The notes under the pieces were generated by a model. It saw only the letters and a list, made by a program, of their open reading frames with translations. It made no database searches and had not been told where the DNA came from. Source: Neorhizobium alkalisoli (GTDB lineage: Bacteria > Pseudomonadota > Alphaproteobacteria > Rhizobiales > Rhizobiaceae). Taken from it: a stretch of DNA of 64,000 nucleotides. The stretch covers positions 496,001 through 560,000 of the forward strand of contig NZ_VIWP01000002.1 of the NCBI RefSeq assembly GCF_007829835.1. The letters run 5' to 3'. The translations under genes and the position numbers were made by a program. Below, in pieces: positions 17,270 through 24,051 of this stretch (position 1 is its first letter; each line of letters opens with the position of its first letter).

Positions 17270-17276
17270 TTTCCAT

Positions 17277-17573
17277 ATGTTTGAGATCCTGGAAACCAAA
17301 ATCTATGCGACATGGTTTTCCCGGCTGCGCGACGAGAGAGCCAAGGCCAGGATCAATGCGCGCATCTATCGCTTGTCGCGCGGCAATGCGGGCGATGTAA
17401 AGCCTGTTGGTGCCGGCATCAGCGAGATGCGGATCGATTACGGCCCCGGATACCGGCTTTATTTCATTCGGCGTGGAAAGACAGTGATCCTGCTTCTCTG
17501 CGGCGGGGACAAATCCAGCCAGTCGGCGGACATAACATTGGCCAAGGCGCTGGCGAACGAACTGGAGGCATGA
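17277..17573 (+). CDS. HigB-like addiction module killer protein (COG3657)
   Basis: 98 residues. 'WFSRLRDERAKARINARIYRL' then 'GNAGDVKPVGAGISEMRIDYGPGYRLYF' and 'LLLCGGDKSSQSADITLAKALA' are typical of the RelE-superfamily killer proteins that are encoded upstream of an XRE antitoxin. They act as mRNA interferases or translation inhibitors. The gene precedes its antitoxin with an ATGA overlap, the toxin-first order of higBA-type modules. Start at ATG 17277. Confidence 0.88.
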   Translation: MFEILETKIYATWFSRLRDERAKARINARIYRLSRGNAGDVKPVGAGISEMRIDYGPGYRLYFIRRGKTVILLLCGGDKSSQSADITLAKALANELEA

Positions 17574-17872
17574 CGGTGGCGGTTGAAATGAAGAAGTGGG
17601 ACATTGCCGAACATCTGGATAGCGATGAACGCATCGCACTCTTTCTGGAAGCCGTGTTCGAGGACGGCGATCCGGCAACGATCGCAGCCGCAATCGGCGA
17701 CGTGGCGCGCGCACGCGGCATGAGCCAGGTCGCCAAGGATAGCGGCCTATCGCGCGAAAATCTCTATCGGGCACTGAGCGAAGACGGCAATCCGGAATTC
17801 GCAACCATCGTCAAAGTCATCAGGGCCATAGGGTATGATCTGACGATCGTACGGACTCCCGAGAAGGCTTGA
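17570..17872 (+). CDS. Addiction module antidote protein (COG3636, XRE type)
   Basis: 100 residues starting inside the toxin stop (ATGA overlap at 17570). 'KKWDIAEHLDSDERIALFLEAV' forms the N-terminal part; 'MSQVAKDSGLSRENLYRALS' is the helix-turn-helix, and 'NPEFATIVKVIRAIGYDL' completes the HTH domain. This is the standard partner of the COG3657 killer protein: it neutralises the toxin and probably represses the operon at the palindrome 17252-17269. Confidence 0.9.
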   Translation: MTVAVEMKKWDIAEHLDSDERIALFLEAVFEDGDPATIAAAIGDVARARGMSQVAKDSGLSRENLYRALSEDGNPEFATIVKVIRAIGYDLTIVRTPEKA

Positions 17873-17873
17873 C

Positions 17874-17900
17874 GAAACGTAAGCTGAATGCTTACGTTTC
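17874..17900. promoter_or_regulatory. 11-bp perfect inverted repeat, operator of the second HigBA module
   Basis: GAAACGTAAGC (17874-17884) and GCTTACGTTTC (17890-17900) are exact reverse complements around TGAAT. The repeat starts just after the stop of the first antidote gene and ends two bases before the toxin start at 17903, so promoter, operator and leader of the second module are packed in 30 bases. Confidence 0.7.
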
Positions 17901-17902
17901 TT

Positions 17903-18181
17903 ATGATCAAGTCATTCAGGAACAAGGCTCTGGCTGCCCTGTTCGAAACCGGAAAGACTGGCAAGATTGACGCCAAGATGCACAAGCGCATTCTTGTGCG
18001 GCTGGACCGGCTTGATGTCGCGGAACGTCCCGAGGATATGAATCTGCCCGGATTTGATTTCCATTTGCTGCACGGCTTCGATCCAACGCGGTATACGATC
18101 CACGTCAACGGGCCTTGGTGCATCACATTCGAATTCGATGGCAAAGACGCGGCGCGCGTCGATTTCGAGCAATACCATTAG
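17903..18181 (+). CDS. higB: HigB-type toxin (RelE superfamily)
   Basis: 92 residues from ATG 17903. 'MIKSFRNKALAALFETGKTG' is the classic HigB start, and 'RLDRLDVAERPEDMNLPGFDFHLLHG' and 'RYTIHVNGPWCITFEF' complete the family pattern, with 'DGKDAARVDFEQYH' at the C-terminus. HigB cleaves mRNA on the ribosome. An in-frame ATG at 17888 lies within the operator repeat and is less likely to be used. The antitoxin gene follows after nine bases. Confidence 0.93.
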   Translation: MIKSFRNKALAALFETGKTGKIDAKMHKRILVRLDRLDVAERPEDMNLPGFDFHLLHGFDPTRYTIHVNGPWCITFEFDGKDAARVDFEQYH

Positions 18182-18190
18182 GAAAGATCG

Positions 18191-18499
18191 ATGGCTGAGC
18201 AAGAAGTGAAACGACCCGTCGCACGTTGCCCGTCTCACCCCGGCGCATTGCTTGACGAGATCATTCCAGCGACCGGCAAGACCAAGGTGGAAATTGCCGA
18301 ACTGCTCGGCATTTCGCGGCAGCAGCTTTATGACATCCTGCGGGAGCGCAAACCGGTCTCGCCCAACGTTGCGGCAAGGCTTGGAAAGATGTTCGGCGAC
18401 GGCGCGGCTATCTGGCTGCGGATGCAGGCCGCTCATGACGCCTGGCATGCGGAGCGCGATGTCGATGTCAGCAAGATTCCGACGCTGACGGCTGCCTGA
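18191..18499 (+). CDS. higA: HigA-family antitoxin
   Basis: 102 residues. 'PSHPGALLDEIIPATGKTKVE' followed by 'IAELLGISRQQLYDILRERK' is the HigA helix-turn-helix, and 'VSPNVAARLGKMFGDGAAIW' with 'LRMQAAHDAWHAE' matches the VapI/HigA family. It neutralises HigB and normally represses the operon. The stop is followed after two bases by the NUDIX gene start, so the latter is likely in the same transcript. Confidence 0.93.
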   Translation: MAEQEVKRPVARCPSHPGALLDEIIPATGKTKVEIAELLGISRQQLYDILRERKPVSPNVAARLGKMFGDGAAIWLRMQAAHDAWHAERDVDVSKIPTLTAA

Positions 18500-18501
18500 C
18501 C

Positions 18502-18930
18502 ATGTCCTCGCCAAAATCTGGATCCCCCCAAGCCGCATCCTCCGCCATTCTCGAACGGGACGGCCGGTTTCTGCTGATCCGGCGGATGAACCCGCCATCG
18601 GCCGATCTCTTTGCCTTTCCTGGCGGGCGGGCGGAGCCGGGAGAAACGCCACCGGAAACGGCGGTGCGGGAATTCTTCGAGGAAACGGGGATCGCCGTGC
18701 GCAATCCGGTCCTGTTCGCGACCTATGATCTCAATGGCGACAAGGACGATAAGCGGCATTTTTTCCTGTCGGTTTTCCGGGTCGAGGCCGATGAGGATAT
18801 CGAGGCCGCGGCTGCCGATGATGCGGCCGATCCGGGCTGGTTTACGGTCGAGGAAATCCGCAATCTGCCGGTGCCGGCAAGCGTGCTGGAATGTGCCGAG
18901 AGGCTGGCCGCGGAGCTCGAAGGCCGTTAA
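18502..18930 (+). CDS. NUDIX hydrolase
   Basis: 142 residues with a complete Nudix box at residues 42-64 (G42, E48, R56-E57, E60-E61, G63). 'ILERDGRFLLIRRMNPPSAD' is the first strand pair. Nudix enzymes hydrolyse nucleoside diphosphates linked to another group; the substrate is not predictable here, but ADP-ribose or oxidised nucleotides are common for this size. It begins two bases after higA. Confidence 0.9.
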   Translation: MSSPKSGSPQAASSAILERDGRFLLIRRMNPPSADLFAFPGGRAEPGETPPETAVREFFEETGIAVRNPVLFATYDLNGDKDDKRHFFLSVFRVEADEDIEAAAADDAADPGWFTVEEIRNLPVPASVLECAERLAAELEGR

Positions 18931-19008
18931 AATAAAGCAACGAGTCAGGCTGGCAGAACAGGCTGGCGAGACATTTTGGCAGGACAGGCCGATACCCGAG
19001 AATCACCG

Positions 19009-19455
19009 ATGATCCATCTATCGCGCCCCGCTGCCCTTCTTGTTTTCGCCGCGCTGACGGCGTTTTGCGCCTCCAGCCTGCCGCTTGGCGCAGCGCAGCC
19101 TGCCAAACCGGCAGCCGCACCCACCGCTCCGCCGCCTCCGGCCGAAGAAAAACCCGCACCTTATGATTCGCAGCTGACGCGGCTTGCCGAAGTGCTCGGT
19201 TCGATCAGCTATCTGCGGCAGCTCTGCGGTGCAGAGCAGGAGGATTGGCGGGCGATGATGGCAAAACTGCTCGATTCGGACACGGCCAACGAGCCGCGCC
19301 GTCGCGAGCGGTTGACGGCGGCCTTCAATCGCGGCTACCGGTCTTTTGCCGCGGTGCACACGACCTGCACCGATTCTGCGCGGGCTGCCGAGCAGCTGTA
19401 CCGTAACGAAGGCGCAACACTTGCCGCAGAAATTGCAGGGCGGTTCGGAAATTAG
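19009..19455 (+). CDS. TIGR02301-family exported protein
   Basis: 148 residues from ATG 19009. A signal peptide ('RPAALLVFAALTAFCASSLP') is followed by an Ala/Pro-rich spacer and a compact helical domain: 'LTRLAEVLGSISYLRQLCG' and 'RRERLTAAFNRGYRSFAAVHTTC'. Two Cys about 60 residues apart could form a disulfide. This domain is a conserved Rhizobiales family of unknown function (TIGR02301), probably periplasmic. A TTG start at 18976 is possible but puts 11 residues before the signal peptide. Confidence 0.8.
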   Translation: MIHLSRPAALLVFAALTAFCASSLPLGAAQPAKPAAAPTAPPPPAEEKPAPYDSQLTRLAEVLGSISYLRQLCGAEQEDWRAMMAKLLDSDTANEPRRRERLTAAFNRGYRSFAAVHTTCTDSARAAEQLYRNEGATLAAEIAGRFGN

Positions 19456-19556
19456 GGTGTTATTTACCTCTTTTCGTCTGAGGCCGTGTCGTTTTGATAA
19501 AACGCTGCTAAACTTCTTAACGGGCTAGTAATCAATCGCGTACCGAGGAAGATCGA

Positions 19557-19814
19557 ATGCAAACAGGCCGCAACGACATCGATGACATGATCGTCCACGA
19601 GAAGATGCAGGCTGCGCTGGAATATCAGAACGACGCGTGGGCCGACGGCCGCGCCGACGGTATCGAGCCTGAAATCATCGCCGACGCGGCAATCGCTTTC
19701 GCAATGCGGGAAACCATCCGCGTGCATGGCGAAACCGGAGCGGAAGCCCTGCTCGAATCCCTGCGCAGCCGTATGCTGGCCGGAGAGTTTTCGCCCGAAC
19801 GCACCGTTCAGTAA
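19557..19814 (+). CDS. Conserved-looking 85-aa cytoplasmic protein
   Basis: Start ATG 19557 behind GAGGAAG. The protein is acidic and helical: 'DIDDMIVHEKMQAALEYQND' then 'EIIADAAIAFAMRETIRVHG' and 'GAEALLESLRSRMLAGEFS'. It has no membrane segment, no cysteine and no known motif. A single-gene transcript is likely because the upstream 100 bases are AT-rich and promoter-like. I recognise it only as the kind of small hypothetical protein common in rhizobia. Confidence 0.65.
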   Translation: MQTGRNDIDDMIVHEKMQAALEYQNDAWADGRADGIEPEIIADAAIAFAMRETIRVHGETGAEALLESLRSRMLAGEFSPERTVQ

Positions 19815-19853
19815 GCGGATATGTCCAGGGTAAAGACGAACAGGGGTTTGCAG

Positions 19854-20651
19854 ATGATGGCCGCCAAGCAGCCGATTTTTGCCCTGGCTCTGGCTGGCTT
19901 GATGGCTGGGACAGCCGTTGCGACGACGGCATCCTTCGCGGCGACCGGCTCTGCCTCTACGGCCGACCAGGGAAAGGCCGCGAGCGAATCGGATAGCAGC
20001 AAGACCATGGTGCAGCAGGCGCCTGAAAGCCCCGCAGCGCCTTCCTCTGCCTCCGATCAGCCCAAGAATCCGCTGACCGGCGCGCCGGCCCCCACCAGCC
20101 CGGCAGTTCCCGCCCAACCGAATTCAGGCCAGGCCGCTCCTGATCAATCCAATCCCGACGATGCTGCAGCGATCCTCGATGCTCCGTCCGGCGAGATCAT
20201 CCGTGACATGTCGCAGCTTCCCGCCCCGGTGCGGCAGATGCGCGACAAGATCATCGAGGCGGCTGCCTCCGGCGACATCCAGCGCCTGCGCCCGCTCGTC
20301 AATATCGGGCCGAATCAGACCCTGGTCATGAATGCCGATTCGGATGATCCGGTCGAAATGCTGAAAAGCTTTGCCGGCGATGCGGACGGCCAGGAAATTC
20401 TTGCGATCTTCATCGACCTTCTGTCGACCGCAGCCGTCCGGCTCGAGGCGGGCAAGCAGGACGAGGTCTATGTCTGGCCTTATTTCGCCGGCACGCCGCT
20501 CTCCAGCCTGACGCCGCCCGAACGGGTCGAGCTGCTCAGGATCATCACCGCGGGTGACCTGCTCGGCATGGAAGAGACCGGTACTTATAATTTCTACCGG
20601 ATCGGCATTTCGCCGGACGGGCAGTGGAAATTCGTGGCCGGCGGCGAATAA
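19854..20651 (+). CDS. Exported protein of unknown function with Pro-rich linker
   Basis: 265 residues from ATG 19854; an earlier in-frame start would add 11 residues before the signal peptide 'FALALAGLMAGTAVATTASF'. A long Ser/Pro/Ala/Gln linker (about 35-100) precedes a folded C-terminal domain of about 155 residues with 'MRDKIIEAAASGDIQRLRPL', 'SDDPVEMLKSFAGDADGQEI', 'EVYVWPYFAGTPLSSLTPPE' and a final 'YNFYRIGISPDGQWKFVAGG'. Likely periplasmic. Proteins with this C-terminal pattern are conserved in Rhizobiales without assigned function. Confidence 0.75.
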   Translation: MMAAKQPIFALALAGLMAGTAVATTASFAATGSASTADQGKAASESDSSKTMVQQAPESPAAPSSASDQPKNPLTGAPAPTSPAVPAQPNSGQAAPDQSNPDDAAAILDAPSGEIIRDMSQLPAPVRQMRDKIIEAAASGDIQRLRPLVNIGPNQTLVMNADSDDPVEMLKSFAGDADGQEILAIFIDLLSTAAVRLEAGKQDEVYVWPYFAGTPLSSLTPPERVELLRIITAGDLLGMEETGTYNFYRIGISPDGQWKFVAGGE

Positions 20652-20828
20652 GGCCGGCCTTCCTTTCCAAACCTTATTTTCCGGCTCTCGTTGGTGCTTT
20701 CGGCACCGGCGTCTCTTTGCCGTGCCGAAAAATCGGCCAGTAGAGGCTATCGCCGGGGCATGCCAAACCCCTTGTCCGCCGCCGCCGAAAAGCCTACCTC
20801 AAGGCCTTCAACCTTGAACGGACCTGCC

Positions 20829-21668
20829 ATGACCGCCGCCACTCTTCCCTCGCGCCATCTGATCCGCATCGGCGGCAAGGATGCCGGCGATTTTCTGCAT
20901 TCGCTGATCACCACCGATGTCGATTCGCTGCCTGAAGGCGAAGCCCGGCCGGGCGCGCTTTTGACGCCGCAGGGAAAGATCCTGTTCGATTTCATTCTCT
21001 GGCGCGATGGCGACGGGTTTCTGATGGAAACCGACGAGAGCCAGCGCGACGGACTGATCCGCCGGCTCACCATGTACAAGCTACGGGCCGCGGTGGATAT
21101 TTCGCCTGCAGGTGAAGGCGTGACCGTTTATTGGGGCGATGATGCCGGCCGTGGCACCGTCACCGATGCGGCCTTTGCAAAGGCGGGTGTGGCGCTCAGC
21201 CGCGCACCCGGCAAGGCGGCAGATGGTGGCGAAGAGGCCTATCAGGCTCTGCGCGTCGCCTCCGGCATTGCGACGTCAGGCGCTGATTTCGCGCTTCAGG
21301 ATGCGTTTCCGCATGATGTCCTGCTTGATCGCACCGACGGGCTTTCGTTCCGCAAAGGGTGTTATGTCGGGCAGGAAGTCGTCTCCCGCATGCAGCATCG
21401 CGGCACCGCGCGCCGACGCGTGACACTGGTCGAGGCGGATGCCGATCTCCCCGCGACCGGAACGGAGATTGTTGCCGGCGGCAAGCCGGTTGGGGCACTC
21501 GGTTCCGTTTCGGGCAAAAGCGGTCTTGCGATCGTCAGGATCGATCGCGTGGCGGATGCCGCGGCAAGCGGCGTGCCGCTGACGGCCGGCGATATTGAAG
21601 TCCGAATCACCCTGCCCGCCTGGAGTGGGCTTACCTTCCCGGCAGAGAGCCAGGGAGCCGAATCGTGA
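20829..21668 (+). CDS. ygfZ: YgfZ/GcvT-like folate-binding protein
   Basis: 279 residues related to the T-protein of glycine cleavage. The diagnostic K-G-C-Y-V-G-Q-E motif is at 176-183, with 'FLHSLITTDVDSLPEGEARP' and 'LLTPQGKILFDFIL' at the N-terminus. YgfZ-type proteins bind tetrahydrofolate and help maturation or repair of some iron-sulfur enzymes. Start at ATG 20829; the frame is open further upstream without conserved sequence. The stop overlaps the GTG start of the HD hydrolase gene, giving an ygfZ-HD-PTP operon. Confidence 0.9.
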   Translation: MTAATLPSRHLIRIGGKDAGDFLHSLITTDVDSLPEGEARPGALLTPQGKILFDFILWRDGDGFLMETDESQRDGLIRRLTMYKLRAAVDISPAGEGVTVYWGDDAGRGTVTDAAFAKAGVALSRAPGKAADGGEEAYQALRVASGIATSGADFALQDAFPHDVLLDRTDGLSFRKGCYVGQEVVSRMQHRGTARRRVTLVEADADLPATGTEIVAGGKPVGALGSVSGKSGLAIVRIDRVADAAASGVPLTAGDIEVRITLPAWSGLTFPAESQGAES

Positions 21669-22294
21669 CGCCTGCCGCACCGGCGGCCTCTTCCGCACGG
21701 GCGTGGCAGCGCATGCTGTCCGGCCGCCGGCTCGACCTGCTCGATCCCTCGCCGCTCGATGTGGAAATTTCCGACATCGCCCATGGCCTTGCCCGCGTGG
21801 CCCGCTGGAATGGCCAGACGCGCGGCGACCATGCGTTTTCGGTTGCCCAGCACAGTCTCGTCGTCGAGGAAATCTTTCGCCGCTGCAATCCGGCCGCAAC
21901 GCCGGACGCATTGCAGATGACCCTTCTGCACGATGCGCCGGAATATGTGATCGGCGACATGATCTCGCCCTTCAAGGCGGTGGTTGGCGGCGGCTACAAG
22001 ACGGTGGAAATGCGGCTTGAGGCTGCCATCCACCTGCGTTTCGGGCTCGCTGCCCATCCGACCAAGGAATTGAAGGTGCTGATCAAGAAGGCCGATACGA
22101 TCGCCGCCTATTTCGAGGCGGTGGAACTTGCCGGGTTTTCCGCCACCGAGGCGAAGAAGTTTTTCGGTCAGCCGCGCGACATCAGTGTCGACATGCTGAC
22201 GATCGCGCCGATGCCGGTCCTGCAGGCGCAAGCGCTTTTCGTCGAACGTTTCGAGGCGATCGAGGCCCTCAGGACGGGCGCGGCAAAGGCATGA
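21665..22294 (+). CDS. HD-domain hydrolase (YfbR-like)
   Basis: 209 residues from GTG 21665, overlapping the ygfZ stop by four bases. 'RWNGQTRGDHAFSVAQHSLV' gives the first metal His (H63), and 'LLHDAPEYVIGDMISPFK' gives H89-D90. A later Asp in 'KKADTIAAYFEAVEL' completes an HD set resembling 5'-deoxynucleotidases (YfbR). Such enzymes dephosphorylate dNMPs; a rhizobial variant may act on other phosphates. The stop overlaps the next start (ATGA). Confidence 0.85.
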   Translation: MTPAAPAASSARAWQRMLSGRRLDLLDPSPLDVEISDIAHGLARVARWNGQTRGDHAFSVAQHSLVVEEIFRRCNPAATPDALQMTLLHDAPEYVIGDMISPFKAVVGGGYKTVEMRLEAAIHLRFGLAAHPTKELKVLIKKADTIAAYFEAVELAGFSATEAKKFFGQPRDISVDMLTIAPMPVLQAQALFVERFEAIEALRTGAAKA

Positions 22295-22815
22295 GCGCGA
22301 TCATCGTCTGCCCGCTTGCCAGCATTGCAGAGATGGCCGTGCGGCATCGCGCCCGCGAAATGGTGAGCCTGATTGCCGAGAAGCAGGATTTTCATCGCCC
22401 AGGCGTGATCTCGGCCGAGCGCCATCTCAAACTGCAGATGAACGATATCGGTTTTGCCGGAACCGGCAACCTGATTGCACCGAGCGAAGCGCATGTGGAA
22501 AGCCTGATCGCCTTCGTGAAGGACTGGGACCAATCGTCGCCCCTCGTCGTCCATTGCTGGATGGGCGTGTCACGCTCACCGGCAGCGGCGCTGATTGCAG
22601 CGCTTTCGCTTTTTCCCGACGAGGACGATTTTGCGCTGTCCGCGAGGCTGCGTCAGGTGGCACCGCATGCGACGCCCAATACCCGCCTGATCGAGATCGG
22701 CGACCGGATTTTGGGCCGCGGAGGGCGGCTGGTGGCAGCGGTCAAAGGCATAGGCCGCGGCGCGGAAACCGATGGCAGAGCCTCCTTCGTGCTGCCGCTC
22801 AAAGCTCCCGTCTGA
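22291..22815 (+). CDS. Protein-tyrosine/dual-specificity phosphatase-like protein
   Basis: 174 residues. The active-site loop H88-C89-W-M-G-V-S-R95-S fits the H-C-x5-R-S/T signature, with nucleophile Cys89 and Arg95. The general-acid Asp may be in the 'FVKDWDQSSPLVVH' region upstream. Homologues in rhizobia are annotated as tyrosine phosphatase family proteins. It overlaps the HD hydrolase gene by four bases, so a shared job in nucleotide or phosphate signalling is possible, but no substrate is known. Confidence 0.85.
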   Translation: MSAIIVCPLASIAEMAVRHRAREMVSLIAEKQDFHRPGVISAERHLKLQMNDIGFAGTGNLIAPSEAHVESLIAFVKDWDQSSPLVVHCWMGVSRSPAAALIAALSLFPDEDDFALSARLRQVAPHATPNTRLIEIGDRILGRGGRLVAAVKGIGRGAETDGRASFVLPLKAPV

Positions 22816-22873
22816 GCGTAAAAGTTGAGCCATACGAACAATTTAGCGCTACAAAAAATCGACCCGAAAAACC

Positions 22874-22901
22874 TTGACCTATCCGGCCTCTGCGCCAATT
22901 A
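22874..22901 (+). promoter_or_regulatory. Candidate promoter of the MscS-type gene
   Basis: TTGACC at 22874-22879 and CAATTA at 22896-22901 are 16 bases apart and lie about 50 bases before the MscS start, in an AT-richer stretch. CTTGAC is the preferred -35 core of rhizobial housekeeping promoters; the -10 is weak. Confidence 0.35.
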
Positions 22902-22947
22902 AGGGCGGAATCAAAAGAAGCCTTAAAAACAAGGAGCGATCGGCCGC

Positions 22948-23766
22948 ATGGAGCAGGCATCGGAATTCGTCGTCGCAACACGGGCAGCCCTGGCGCAACT
23001 CAGCGCGCTTGCGGTTCAATATTCCTTCTCCGTCGTCGGCGCCCTTGTCCTGCTTGTGATCGGCTGGCTGGCTGCAGGTGTGATGAGCCGTTGGGCGCAT
23101 AACGGCCTGTCGCGCATCCACGGTATCGATGCGACACTGTCGCAATTCTTCTCCAACATCATCCGCTACGCCATTCTGGTTCTCGTCGTCGTCATGGTGC
23201 TCGGCCAGTTCGGCGTGCAGACGGCTTCGGTGCTGGCAGCACTCGGCGCGATCGGCCTTGCCGTCGGTCTGGCGCTGCAGGGTACGCTGCAGAATATCGC
23301 AGCTGGTATCATGCTTCTCGTGCTGCGCCCCTTCCGGGTCGGCGAAAGCATCGAAACGGGTAGCGTTACCGGCACCGTGGTCGATGTCGGCCTGTTTGCG
23401 ACCGAGCTGCGCACGGCTGACGGCGTTTATCGCCTCGCTCCAAATTCGACGCTCTGGAACGTGCCGGTCACCAATTACAGCCGCCTGAAAACCCGCCGCC
23501 ACGAGATTTCCGTCAGCATTCCGGCCGATGCCAATCTGGCAGAAGCGCAGACCAAACTGACTGCCGTGGCAACCGGCGACAACCGCGTGCAGAAAGATCC
23601 GGCGCCGAGCGCCTATGTTGCCGATTTCGATGCCGGCAGCACGAAGATGACCCTGCGCTACTGGACCAAGAGCCATGACTGGTGGAGTGCCAGCCGCGAC
23701 CTGACCAAGGCGGTCAAGCTGGCCTTCGACCCGAAACCCGAGATTCCCAATCATCAGGGGGAGTAA
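22948..23766 (+). CDS. MscS-family mechanosensitive channel
   Basis: 272 residues, three N-terminal hydrophobic helices then the MscS core. The pore-lining helix is 'LGAIGLAVGLALQGTLQNIA' with the Gly/Ala packing pattern, followed by 'GIMLLVLRPFRVGESIETG' and the beta domain 'GTVVDVGLFATELRTADGVY'. MscS channels open under membrane tension and release solutes on osmotic downshift. It is expressed alone: a candidate promoter precedes it and a strong terminator follows at 23846. Confidence 0.92.
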   Translation: MEQASEFVVATRAALAQLSALAVQYSFSVVGALVLLVIGWLAAGVMSRWAHNGLSRIHGIDATLSQFFSNIIRYAILVLVVVMVLGQFGVQTASVLAALGAIGLAVGLALQGTLQNIAAGIMLLVLRPFRVGESIETGSVTGTVVDVGLFATELRTADGVYRLAPNSTLWNVPVTNYSRLKTRRHEISVSIPADANLAEAQTKLTAVATGDNRVQKDPAPSAYVADFDAGSTKMTLRYWTKSHDWWSASRDLTKAVKLAFDPKPEIPNHQGE

Positions 23767-23845
23767 AGTGCCGAACGGCCCCTCGCGGACCTGCCGCTTC
23801 CGAAAGCGGTAACGGGGCTTTCGACACCGACCTGATGCAAAGGAT

Positions 23846-23896
23846 GCGCCGGTCTTTCAGCCTTTACGAGGGGCTGGGACCGGCGCTTTTATTTTT
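23846..23896 (+). terminator. Intrinsic terminator after the MscS-type gene
   Basis: GCGCCGGTC (23846-23854) pairs with GACCGGCGC (23878-23886); the loop contains a second small stem (CAGCC/GGCTG). The tail is TTTTATTTTT. Ideal rho-independent terminator. Confidence 0.85.
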
Positions 23897-24051
23897 GCGG
23901 CTTTTCACTTGCTGCCCTCGCCCTCGCGATCCGTATTCCGTGACGAAAAGCCGGGATGGATGAAGGCCTGCCTTCCCTTCGCGGAACAATTGTATAATTT
24001 TGCCCGATCTTCCATCTGCCACCTCCCCTGACAAAGGGGCAAAGACGCGAC

